Positions 38,493 through 47,219 of a stretch of 64,000 bases of DNA are shown here, one piece after another. Origin of the DNA: Chromohalobacter canadensis. Lineage in GTDB: Bacteria; Pseudomonadota; Gammaproteobacteria; Pseudomonadales; Halomonadaceae. The DNA lies in contig NZ_JAJQJH010000003.1 of assembly GCF_029544075.1 (NCBI RefSeq), positions 1 through 64,000 of the forward strand, read 5' to 3'. Each line of letters opens with the position of its first letter. The stretch's first letter is position 1. The translations under genes and the position numbers were made by a program. The notes beneath the pieces are model-generated. The model made no database searches and was not told the DNA's origin. It saw only the letters and a list, made by a program, of their open reading frames with translations.

Positions 38493-39191
38493 ATGTATAC
38501 GGCACAGGGCAAAATCGATCAACGCGCACTGCTGGAGCAATACATGCCGCTCGTACGGCGTCATGCGCTGGCATTGCAGGTACGCTTACCGGCCAGTGTC
38601 GAGCTCGATGATTTGATTCAAGCCGGCATGGTGGGGTTACTCGACGCGCTGGAACGCTTCGATACCGCCCAAGGGGCGAGTTTTTCCACCTTCGCCAATC
38701 AGCGCGTGCGTGGCGCGATGATCGATGAGCTGCGCAGTCGCGACTGGATGCCACGTAGCGTGCGGCGTAGCGTGCGGGCACTGGATCAGGCGGTACACAA
38801 GCTCGAGCAGTCGTTGGGACGTTCCCCGGACGAGCGCGAGATCGCCAGTGCTCTGGATATGAGCGTCGAGGAATATCATCAGCTGCTGCTGGATGCCAAT
38901 AACGGTTATCTGCTGGGCTTCGACGAGGTCGTATCCGAACTCGGTGAACCGCCGGCGGGAGAGACCGCGCCAGCGACTCCGCTCGATGCATTGCTCAAAG
39001 GCGATGCGCGCACCCATTTGGTCGAGGCCATCGAACAACTCCCCGAACGTGAAAAGCTATTGCTTGGGCTTTATTACCAGGAAGAGCTCAACCTCAAGGA
39101 AATCGGCGCCGTGCTCGGTGTCAGCGAATCGCGGGTATGCCAATTGCATAGCCAGGCGGTGGCACGTCTCAGAGGTAGGTTCGCGGCCTGA
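38493..39191 (+). CDS. fliA: flagellar sigma factor sigma28 (FliA)
   Basis: Directs RNA polymerase to class III flagellar promoters. From the ATG at 38493 (GAGG at 38481-38484 upstream) it has 232 residues. Region 2 shows LDDLIQAGMVGLLDALERFD, region 3 RSPDEREIASALDMS, and region 4 the helix-turn-helix LNLKEIGAVLGVSESRVCQL. Its target motif TAAAG-N-GCCGATAA is seen at several places in this window. Only three bases separate it from the convergent gene. Confidence 0.97.
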   Translation: MYTAQGKIDQRALLEQYMPLVRRHALALQVRLPASVELDDLIQAGMVGLLDALERFDTAQGASFSTFANQRVRGAMIDELRSRDWMPRSVRRSVRALDQAVHKLEQSLGRSPDEREIASALDMSVEEYHQLLLDANNGYLLGFDEVVSELGEPPAGETAPATPLDALLKGDARTHLVEAIEQLPEREKLLLGLYYQEELNLKEIGAVLGVSESRVCQLHSQAVARLRGRFAA

Positions 39192-39194
39192 GGC

Positions 39195-40920
39195 TCATTC
39201 TTCCTCATCCGCGGCGGTGACGGGTAACGGCTGTAGCATGACCGTCCGGTTGCGACCGTATTCCTTGGCTTCGTAAAGCGCTGCGTCGGCACGCTCGAAC
39301 ATGGCCTCCGCGCTCAACGCCGGCTGATAATAGGTGGCGCCGATACTGATCGTCAGCGTCAATCGGCTGCCATCGGCGAGCCCGATAGGTGTCGCCGACA
39401 CTGCATGCCGCATGCGCTCGGCGATATCTACGACGCGTGTGCCGGGGATCGCCATCAGGATGCAGAACTCTTCCCCACCGTAGCGTGCCACGGCATCGTC
39501 GTCGCGGAGTTGTTCGGCGAGACGGGCGGCAACGACTTTCAGCGCCTCATCGCCCAATTGATGCCCATGGGTATCGTTGATGTCCTTGAAATGGTCGATA
39601 TCCGCGATCATCAACGCGAAGGGCTTGTCATGGCGTGCCTCGACCATGAACTCCTCGATGGCCTGTTCGAAGCCGAGTCGATTGAGCAATCCTGTCAGCG
39701 CATCCTGGCTGATCATTTCCTCGGCCTTGGCGAGCTTGCGCTTCACCGTATGCAGATGATCGAGGTAAGGGCGCCGGTCGCGTAACACCGCGATCAGTGA
39801 GGTGGCGTCGGTGTCCCGCATGGGCACCAGGGTGATCTCGACCGGTGTATCGTTATGCAGTGTCAGGTTGTGCCGCAGCGTGTCGCCTTGCTTGGCAAGA
39901 TCCTGGCGGATGCGGCGCTGCAAAGCACGTCGATCGCTGGAAAGAAGCCACTGCGGCAATCGCGAGCCTTCGATGGCGCTACCTCGAGCGTCAATCAGGT
40001 GGCGCGCAGCAGTGTTCCATTCGTAGATATGCAAGCTCTCGAAATCGCACACCAGAACGCCGTCTGGCCAGCTATCGACCAGACTGCGCAAGCGTTGCAA
40101 GGCCCGGTGCGTGCTGACCAGCGTACTGCGGTCGCCGAGTTGAAGCGCCTCGAATCCCTGAAATGGGGGCAGGGAGTGGACTTCAAGTGGCACTTGCGTG
40201 TAAGGCGCCGTGGCGAAGTGATGTCCCTCGGGATGCGTGACGAGGTTGTTGAAGTCTGCCCCCACTACGCTGGGACCCTTGCCATTCAAGAGCTGCTGAG
40301 CGGCGGCATTGGCAATAATGCACGCGGCGGCGATCATCGAGCAGCACGATGCCTTCCGGCAAGTGATCGAGCAGTCGAGTATGGCGTTCGACCACGGCCT
40401 TGGCAGCCTCGTGTTGTTCGTCTATCTGACGCTGGTTGAGACGCAACGAGACCAGCCTGGCGAGATCGGTTAACCGTTGACGAGAAGGGGTGTCGAAGGC
40501 ACGAGGTTGGGTGTCGAACAGGCATAGTGTGCCCAGTACATGCCCGTTCAGCGACAGAACCCTCTCGCCGGCAAAGGCGCGCAGAAACGGAGCGCCGGTC
40601 ACCAGAGGATGCTTACGGAAAGCGGCGCTGCCATGAACGTCCTCGATGAAGAGCGCCGTATCATGATCCACGGTGAAGGCCGAGAAAGAATCCTCGCGTC
40701 GTGGCGGTGCGCCGAGATCACTCGAACGGGCCAGGCACCAGGTACGCTCGCGATCCACGACATTGATCATCACGCAGGGCATGTCGAAGAGCTCGCCGAT
40801 CATGTGCACCAGACGGTCGAGCTCGGGATCCCGGGTAGCCTCATACATACCCAGACGGCTTAACGCGGCGATGCGCTCGGCTTCCTCGGCGTCGGCTTCC
40901 GGTATCCGTGAGAAGGTCAT
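39195..40920 (-). pseudogene. GAF-PAS-GGDEF diguanylate cyclase split by a one-base frameshift
   Basis: Two overlapping frames together make one protein of about 574 residues. The first (from ATG 40920) has an N-terminal GAF domain and the start of a PAS domain, running to ...GIVLLDDRRRVHY. The second (to the stop at 39195) continues with ANAAAQQLLNGKGPSVVGAD, the rest of PAS and a C-terminal GGDEF domain with active-site YGGEEF. Reading minus-strand CATTATTGCC without one T joins the frames as HYANAAAQQ, a typical PAS phrase. The extra base lies in the AA at 40314-40315. It is either a true frameshift or a sequencing error. The intact enzyme would make cyclic di-GMP. Confidence 0.8.
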
Positions 40921-41041
40921 GGGAAAAGTATCTCATGGTAACAATGGCGGAAGCGATGATGGGGGCCGGGCCGGGTGAGTACAAGGATCATCGCGCTATA
41001 ACCGCAGGTATGTTTATAACGCGGCGCACCACCAGGTCGTG

Positions 41042-41689
41042 TCAGTTCGTCTCCGCCGTGACGGCTACTTCTACCAGGGTATCGGCCAAGCGATCGCCGA
41101 GGGTACTCCAAGCCGCGCCCAGCGCCCTTACCAGCGCAGGATAGCCATCGTCTTCCAGCGGGCGCTCGATCTCAAAGGACTCGTGCGACAGTGTACGGTC
41201 ATTGTCGTCACGGATGCGCCACTGGCCGCCGACCACGGCCATGCCGTCGTCGCGACCCTGGAAGCGGTCGACGTCGAGCTGGACATGCAGCGCCGGTGTG
41301 GGCGCCTCGGCGGACTGACCGCGACGCAGCACGTCGGCGTTGGGCAATGCCTGGCCGAGATGCTGGCGCATGCGTTCCTGCAACTGGCGATCTAAGGGTT
41401 CGGCCCATAGATGGTGGCGCGCCTGATGAATGCGAATGTCGTCGAGTTGCATGATGATGCCGTCGTCCTTCAGGTAGCTAGCCATGCGCGGCGGTGCGAG
41501 CGAGACGCTGCCCCTGAAGTCGCCGGCGACATCGGCGCTTTGCGTTTGACTGGGGAGTGTATAGCGGGACTGGTCGATACTCTGTCCGGCACAGCCGACC
41601 AGCATCGACATGAAAACTCCCAGCCCGGTGGCGAGAAGCCATGCCGGACGTTTCGGGCGTCGCATATGAGTGAAGGTCATCTCGATCAT
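41042..41689 (-). CDS. pqiC: PqiC-family outer-membrane lipoprotein of the Pqi lipid transport system
   Basis: A 215-residue lipoprotein with a signal peptide and lipobox VGCAGQ, belonging to the YmbA/PqiC family of auxiliary lipoproteins. PqiC anchors the end of the PqiB needle at the outer membrane. It lies last in pqiA-pqiB-pqiC. The ATG overlaps the pqiB stop (ATGA). Confidence 0.88.
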   Translation of the reverse strand: MIEMTFTHMRRPKRPAWLLATGLGVFMSMLVGCAGQSIDQSRYTLPSQTQSADVAGDFRGSVSLAPPRMASYLKDDGIIMQLDDIRIHQARHHLWAEPLDRQLQERMRQHLGQALPNADVLRRGQSAEAPTPALHVQLDVDRFQGRDDGMAVVGGQWRIRDDNDRTLSHESFEIERPLEDDGYPALVRALGAAWSTLGDRLADTLVEVAVTAETN

Positions 41690-43329
41690 TGGCGTGGGGC
41701 CCTTGGTTGCGGATCTGGGGCGTCTTCGCTGTCGAAGATCAGAGCGTTGGGCTTCTCGCTTAGCGTGCGCGCCACAGGCTGCAGGTCGCGCATCAACGAC
41801 TCGAGCCGCGAGAGCGTATCGTTGAGTTCACGATAACCCTGCGAGTCGGGGGAGAAACCATCCAACGTATCGCGGGTCTGGCGCAGGGTTTCGTTGAGAT
41901 TGCCGGGCAGCTTGCGCGTGGCCGGGTCGTCGAGCAGCGCGTCCACCGAGTCGGCGATCTCGTTGACTTGCTGCATCGTGTTTTGCGTGGTCGCCAGCGT
42001 CTCGTTCAGTGAGTCGAGGACGGGCTCGATCTGCACGTCGTTGAGCTTGTCGAGCAGGTTCGAGACCTTTTCTTCGATCTGCGCGAGGCTGCCGGTGGTG
42101 GTCGGGAAGACCTTCTTGCCCTCGAACGTGAGCGGTTCGTAAGGCTCGGGATCGTCGTGGAAGTTCAAGTCCACGAAAAGCGCCCCGGTCAGCAGGTTAC
42201 CTCGTTTGAGAGTCGCCCGCAGGCCGTTCTCGAACATGCCCTGGAGGCGCGCACGCCATTCATCGGCATCGAAATCCTGCATGGTGTTGTCGAAGCGCTG
42301 CGGCTCGATGCGAATCAATACGGGAATCGCAAAGCGGTCCAGGGCGTTGGGCTGCGGTGCCGCGAAACGCCATGGCACGGTTTCCACGGTACCGACGCGC
42401 ACGCCGCGATATTCAACCGGGTCGCCGTGGCTCAGCCCGCGCACGGTATCGTCGACCAGTAGCACATAGTCGAGATAACGATCGAAGGTCCCTTCACGGG
42501 CGCTTTCCTCGTCGCCAAACAATTGATAGGTCGTCTCCGATTCGGCGGGCTGACCCATCTCCACGTCCTCGGGGACCCCGAAGGTCACGCCGCCGCCGAT
42601 GAGCGATTCCATTGACCCGATATTGACCCGGAAGCCCTGCGAGTTCAGGCGCAGGTCGACCCCCGAGGATACCCAGAAGCGTGTGGTGTCGGTGACCAGC
42701 ACATCATATGGCGACTGAATATAGAGGCGGTGACGCATTTCCTTCTCGTCGGGATCGAATTCGGTGTCTTCCACGCGTCCCACCGTGAAGCCTTGATAGG
42801 TGATCGGGTCGCCGGCGCTCAGTGAGCTGCCCACCTGGCTGACCAGGTTGATGCGGATTCCCGGGGCATCGGGGGGTGCGACCGGGGGCTGGTCGAGCAC
42901 ATCGAAGTCGCGTTGGGGCTCATCGCCGTGACCGGGCAGCAATTGAATGTAGGCGCCTGACAGTACGGTCCCCAGGCCGCTGATGCCTTCGCGATCGATG
43001 CGTGGCTTGACCACCCAGAAACGCGCATCGTCATTGAGCATGCGTTCGGTATCGGGCTGCATTCGCGCGGTGATGACGGTATGCGACATGTCGTCGGAGA
43101 GCGTTACTTCCTCGACGCGGCCGACCTCGACATTGCGTGTCTTGATCAACGTCTTGCCGGCTTCGATGCCTTCTGCGTTTTCCATTTGCAGCGTAATCGT
43201 GGGGCCGAGGCCGGAAAGATTGTCGTAAAGCATCCATAAGCCGATGAGGACTGCCACCAAAGGTACGATCCAGATCGGCGAGAGGCGTCGGCGATGTTGG
43301 CGTGTCGCGCGCTGTGGAGCTTCAGGCAT
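41686..43329 (-). CDS. pqiB: MCE-domain protein PqiB, intermembrane lipid transport
   Basis: A 547-residue protein with one N-terminal membrane segment (about 17-37) and three MCE domains (about 40-140, 155-245, 285-400; each with a phrase such as YRGVRVGTVETV), then a long C-terminal coiled coil. The layout is that of E. coli PqiB, whose stacked hexameric rings form a tube across the periplasm. It overlaps pqiA by eight bases and pqiC by four. Confidence 0.95.
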   Translation of the reverse strand: MPEAPQRATRQHRRRLSPIWIVPLVAVLIGLWMLYDNLSGLGPTITLQMENAEGIEAGKTLIKTRNVEVGRVEEVTLSDDMSHTVITARMQPDTERMLNDDARFWVVKPRIDREGISGLGTVLSGAYIQLLPGHGDEPQRDFDVLDQPPVAPPDAPGIRINLVSQVGSSLSAGDPITYQGFTVGRVEDTEFDPDEKEMRHRLYIQSPYDVLVTDTTRFWVSSGVDLRLNSQGFRVNIGSMESLIGGGVTFGVPEDVEMGQPAESETTYQLFGDEESAREGTFDRYLDYVLLVDDTVRGLSHGDPVEYRGVRVGTVETVPWRFAAPQPNALDRFAIPVLIRIEPQRFDNTMQDFDADEWRARLQGMFENGLRATLKRGNLLTGALFVDLNFHDDPEPYEPLTFEGKKVFPTTTGSLAQIEEKVSNLLDKLNDVQIEPVLDSLNETLATTQNTMQQVNEIADSVDALLDDPATRKLPGNLNETLRQTRDTLDGFSPDSQGYRELNDTLSRLESLMRDLQPVARTLSEKPNALIFDSEDAPDPQPRAPRQ

Positions 43330-44704
43330 CGTCGGATTCCTTGCGTGATGAAACGGTAGCGATACGTCGTGGCAGGCGGACGCGCCATGCGCGTCGAGGA
43401 CGCTGAGGAAGATCGTCCCAGATCATACGGGGGTCGAAACTGTGGGCCGCCAACATGGTAATGATCACGACGCTGGCGAAGGAGAGGGCAGCAGGCCCAG
43501 GTTCGACCGAGATCAACTCGCCCGCACGGATCAGCGCAACGAGGATGGCGACCACGAACACATCCACCATCGACCAGCGGCCGATGAATTCGGTGATGCG
43601 ATAGAGGCGCACACGGGTAACGTTGCTAAGCGGCTCACCGCGGTGGCGTACTGCGTAGCACAACCAGCCGAGCGCGAGAATCTTGCCGATGGGCACCACC
43701 ACGCTGGCGGTGAAAATGATGACTGCGATGGGGATATCGCCGTGCTGCAGAAACAACATGACACCGCCGATGATGGTCGAGGGCGAGGTGTTGCCGAGCG
43801 AGGTTGTGCTCATGATCGGGTAAAGGTTCGCCGGGATATACATCACCACCGCAGCGAGCAGCAAGGCCAGCGTGCGCTGGCGGCTACCAGGTGTTCGCGC
43901 GTGGAGCGTTTCCCCGCAACGTCGACAGCGCCCACGCCCCTGCGCATCGAGACGATTGACCAGCCCACAGGTCGCGCATCCGCTCAAGCCTTGCGGTGTC
44001 GCGGGCTCACCCGAGCGGGCGCCTTCCGGGGCCAAGGGCTCGCTGGCTAGCGCGAACCACATCCAGTCGGTGTCGATGGACTGGGTGGTGAGTAGCAATA
44101 GCAGGGCGTAGGCGCAAAACGTCCAGAATGAGAGCCCCAGGCTGACATCGGCCATTCCTGCGACCTTGATGAGACTGACCAGCGCGGCGATGACGAAGAC
44201 ATCGGCCATCATCCACGGTGTCAAGTGTTTCAGAGCGCGGGCGATGCCACGTGAATAGGGAAGGACGCGGCGCCCGAGAAGTCCCAGCGAGAGCCAGATG
44301 ACGCTAAAAAGGTAGACCGTGGGCAGGATGATTACGGTCAGCAGCACGCAAATCGCCACCAGCGGTTCATGGAAGCCGACCAGTGTCGAGGCGGTCTCGG
44401 TCAGCTCGATGCGGTTGGTGACGCCGCGCGCCTCGAAACTGATGAAGGGAAAAGCCACCGATAGCGTTAGCATGATCAAGGCGGCGACGGCGAGCGCCAG
44501 GCTACGCTCGGCAGGCTTGTCGTGACGCGTGGCCAGCGTATGTTCGCAACGCGGGCAGTCAGCCTTTTCTCTCGGCCGCAAGGGCGGTAGCGCCACTAGC
44601 AAATCGCATTCGTGACAGGCACGCAGACGTCGCCTTGAGTGGCGCGTCGTCGCCACGTCGCATGGCGAGTGATGAGGCGCTTGTGACGAAACGTTCTCTG
44701 CCAA
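43322..44704 (-). CDS. pqiA: inner-membrane protein PqiA
   Basis: Inner-membrane partner of PqiB, 460 residues, with two repeats, each a zinc ribbon (CHECD...CPRCE and CATCG...CRRCGE) followed by about four membrane segments. The TTG at 44704 starts the open frame but has no good ribosome-binding site. An ATG at 44720 in another frame would give the natural-looking MSETE start if one A in the AAA at 44703-44705 were absent. The start is therefore uncertain. Confidence 0.92.
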   Translation of the reverse strand: MAENVSSQAPHHSPCDVATTRHSRRRLRACHECDLLVALPPLRPREKADCPRCEHTLATRHDKPAERSLALAVAALIMLTLSVAFPFISFEARGVTNRIELTETASTLVGFHEPLVAICVLLTVIILPTVYLFSVIWLSLGLLGRRVLPYSRGIARALKHLTPWMMADVFVIAALVSLIKVAGMADVSLGLSFWTFCAYALLLLLTTQSIDTDWMWFALASEPLAPEGARSGEPATPQGLSGCATCGLVNRLDAQGRGRCRRCGETLHARTPGSRQRTLALLLAAVVMYIPANLYPIMSTTSLGNTSPSTIIGGVMLFLQHGDIPIAVIIFTASVVVPIGKILALGWLCYAVRHRGEPLSNVTRVRLYRITEFIGRWSMVDVFVVAILVALIRAGELISVEPGPAALSFASVVIITMLAAHSFDPRMIWDDLPQRPRRAWRVRLPRRIATVSSRKESDDA

Positions 44705-44901
44705 ACTCAGTCTCGCTCATAGGTTTGTGGTGCCGAATGATGCATGCACTATAGCAATTCGGTGCGACGATATTCCGACAGACTTTTGCCTGAAAAAATC
44801 AGGAGCGCGAACAGCGTACATTCACGAGCGTATGTTTGTCAGTAGCGTGCTCGGTGGATTGCGTTAGAATAGCGCGGCTTCGCGATAACATGCATGACAC
44901 G

Positions 44902-44931
44902 ACGACATTCAAGGACAACGACATTCAAGGA
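44902..44931 (+). repeat. 14-bp direct repeat overlapping the antiporter ribosome-binding site
   Basis: ACGACATTCAAGGA occurs at 44902-44915 and again at 44918-44931, a 16-base period. The second copy supplies the AAGGA of the ribosome-binding site for the gene starting at 44940, so the first copy is a duplicate upstream purine-rich site. Confidence 0.85.
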
Positions 44932-44939
44932 GAAGTATC

Positions 44940-45914
44940 GTGCTAATGGCCATCATTGCCGTAGCGTTGGGATTGGCGGTCCTGGTATGGAGCGCCGATC
45001 GATTCGTCGATGGTGCAGCGGCGACCTCGCGCCACCTGGGGTTACCGCCGCTGTTGATCGGTATGGTCATCATCGGCTTTGGCACCTCGGCGCCGGAATT
45101 GATGGTCTCAGGGCTTTCCGCCTGGCAAGGCAATCCCGGTCTCGCACTGGGTAACGCCTATGGCTCCAACATTGCCAATATCGGCTTGATCGTGGGCCTG
45201 GTGGCATTGCTCAGCCCGCTGACGATGCACTCCCAAGTGCTGCGTCAGGAGTTGCCACTATTGATGCTGGTGACGGTGGCATCGCTATGGTGCCTGCAGG
45301 ACGGCGACATCTCGCGTTGGGACGCCGTATTGCTGTTGGCGATGCTGGCGGCGTTTCTGACCTATAGCGTCATGCGTGGACGCCAGAAGGGAAGCGACGC
45401 GCTAGCTGACAATACGACGGCTAATCTTGATGCTCAGGAGATGACACTCAAGCGTGCAATCACCTGGACCCTGGTGGGTCTGGTCATGCTGATCGCCAGT
45501 TCACGTTTGTTGGTGTGGGGTGCAGTGGATATTGCCTCGGCATTCGGGGTCAGCGATCTGATCATCGGCTTGACGGTGGTCGCCATCGGGACCTCGCTAC
45601 CCGAGCTTGCCTCCTCAATCAGCGCGGTGCGCAAGAACGAGCATGATCTTGTCATCGGGAACGTGGTGGGTTCCAACCTCTTCAACACCCTCGCCGTGGT
45701 CGGGTTAGCGGGCATCATTGATCCGATCAATGTAGATAGTGCGGTACTCGTGCGGGATTGGCCGGTCATGGCAGGCCTGACCCTGGCGCTGACTGTGTTT
45801 GGCATCGGCTGGAAGGGCCAGGGGCGCATCAACCGTCTGGAAGCGGCCTTGTTATTGGCGACGTTTATCGCTTATACGGCATGGTTGGTCATGTCGGTCA
45901 TCGGTGGGCGCTAG
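44940..45914 (+). CDS. calcium/sodium antiporter, CaCA family (YrbG-like)
   Basis: Inner-membrane cation exchanger of 324 residues with about ten membrane segments in two inverted halves. The alpha repeats show GFGTSAPELMVSGLSA and AIGTSLPELASSISA, with the acidic residues that bind the cation, and each half has a GxxxGSNxxN motif (NAYGSNIANIG, NVVGSNLFNTL). The start is GTG at 44940 with AAGGAG seven bases upstream. It is convergent with the ATPase gene at 45939. It may serve Na+ or Ca2+ balance, which would suit a halophile. Confidence 0.93.
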   Translation: MLMAIIAVALGLAVLVWSADRFVDGAAATSRHLGLPPLLIGMVIIGFGTSAPELMVSGLSAWQGNPGLALGNAYGSNIANIGLIVGLVALLSPLTMHSQVLRQELPLLMLVTVASLWCLQDGDISRWDAVLLLAMLAAFLTYSVMRGRQKGSDALADNTTANLDAQEMTLKRAITWTLVGLVMLIASSRLLVWGAVDIASAFGVSDLIIGLTVVAIGTSLPELASSISAVRKNEHDLVIGNVVGSNLFNTLAVVGLAGIIDPINVDSAVLVRDWPVMAGLTLALTVFGIGWKGQGRINRLEAALLLATFIAYTAWLVMSVIGGR

Positions 45915-45938
45915 GTGAATCTGCGACAAGCAACTGGC

Positions 45939-46880
45939 TCAGGCGTGCGCATGCCAGGGCGAGAGGTCGCCAAGGGCTTCGCAGAGCGGGCGTAGGTCCT
46001 CGATCGAGGCGGGCGCGTGGGGCTGATGTTCGATGCGTATGCATAGGCGGTCCGCGAAGGATGTCTCGAGCTGCTCGATCCACGGGCGTTGTTCCTCGCG
46101 CCAATTGGCGAGCCACTGGCTATCGACCGTAGTGGGCAAGCATTTGTTGATGACGACGGCGCTGACATGTAGGCCGTTGGCTTCCAGCAGGTCACGGGTG
46201 CGCGCGGTTTCCAGCGCCGGTAGGCGTTCCGGGTTGGCGACCAAAATCATCGCCGAGTGCGCAGGGCAGGTCAGATGTTCGCGAGCGGCGGCGAGACGCC
46301 CTCGGCGACGCATCAGTACCTCCTGAATGGGGTCGTCGACCACCTCGCCGTCTCCCAGCCAGGCTTTGTAATCGCTGCGCACTTTATGGCGACGTTGCAT
46401 CAAGCCGTCCACCCAGGCGCCCATGATCTCCGGCAGCGCGAGCAAACGCACGGTATGGCCGCCTGGCGCGGTGTCGAAGACCAAGCGGTCGTAGTGTTGC
46501 CCGGTATCGAGCAATAGGCCGACCAGCGCATCGAACAAGGCAGCTTCCTCGGTGCCCGGAGCATGGCGAGCCAAGTCGAGCTGGCGGAATACCGCTGCGC
46601 TGCGTTCGCCGCTCACCATGGGCTTGATGTTGGCCTTGACCTGGTCCAGATAGCGTTTCGTCTCATGATCGGGGTCGAGTTCGACGACATCCAGGCCAGG
46701 GCGCATGCGCGTTGGCGTCGGGCCGGGTTGGCGGCCGAATAGATCGGCCAGGTTGTGGGCGGGGTCGGTGGACACCAGCAGGGTGTTCCATCCGGCATCC
46801 GCGCAGCTTAGCGCGTAAGCGGTTGCACAGCTGGTTTTGCCGACGCCGCCCTTGCCGCCGAAAAAAAGGCTTTTGGCCAT
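45939..46880 (-). CDS. ArsA/Get3-like ATPase
   Basis: A 313-residue P-loop ATPase of the ArsA/Get3/MinD group. The N-terminal deviant Walker A is GGKGGVGKTS, switch I STDPAHNLADLFG, and switch II FDTAPGGHTVRLLALPE, the latter close to Get3. There is only one ATPase half, no arsB or arsR nearby, and no CxxC pair, so arsenite export is unlikely. The start is ATG 46880 with GAGGAG upstream; an earlier in-frame start at 46913 is less likely. It lies third in cstA - small CC protein - ATPase. Confidence 0.88.
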   Translation of the reverse strand: MAKSLFFGGKGGVGKTSCATAYALSCADAGWNTLLVSTDPAHNLADLFGRQPGPTPTRMRPGLDVVELDPDHETKRYLDQVKANIKPMVSGERSAAVFRQLDLARHAPGTEEAALFDALVGLLLDTGQHYDRLVFDTAPGGHTVRLLALPEIMGAWVDGLMQRRHKVRSDYKAWLGDGEVVDDPIQEVLMRRRGRLAAAREHLTCPAHSAMILVANPERLPALETARTRDLLEANGLHVSAVVINKCLPTTVDSQWLANWREEQRPWIEQLETSFADRLCIRIEHQPHAPASIEDLRPLCEALGDLSPWHAHA

Positions 46881-46922
46881 ATCGGCTGTTTCTCCTCGGT
46901 TGTGCCACGCCATCGGCGTCGT

Positions 46923-47219
46923 TCAGCAACAGCGAAAACCATCCAGGGGCGAGCGGGGCATGCCCTGGCGCTTATGCCACTCGTGAAAGCGTTCGAGCAT
47001 GTAGGGATAAAGCTCCAGGGTCATGTCGCCGACGGGGTTGGGGATCCCCATCATGTCGCAGAAGCACAGCAGCATGAAAAGATCTTCTTCATCCTGAAGT
47101 TCGCGGACGATCTCACGGCGGTGCTGAAGGCTCAGCACCGCGTCGTAGCCCTCGATGAGGCGTTTGATCCGCGTCCGCCAACCGGCGGACGCGGTCCGTT
47201 CGTCATCAGCGCGAGTCAT
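46923..47219 (-). CDS. small protein ending in Cys-Cys (cory-CC-star type)
   Basis: A 98-residue soluble, mainly helical protein ending FRCC just before the stop. It overlaps the end of cstA by 14 bases and is followed by the ArsA/Get3-like ATPase. From memory this matches a family described as small proteins with a C-terminal CC found beside CstA; the function is unknown. Other features are a CFCDMMGIPNPVGDMTLELYPY centre (two Cys at about 52 and 54). Confidence 0.75.
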   Translation of the reverse strand: MTRADDERTASAGWRTRIKRLIEGYDAVLSLQHRREIVRELQDEEDLFMLLCFCDMMGIPNPVGDMTLELYPYMLERFHEWHKRQGMPRSPLDGFRCC

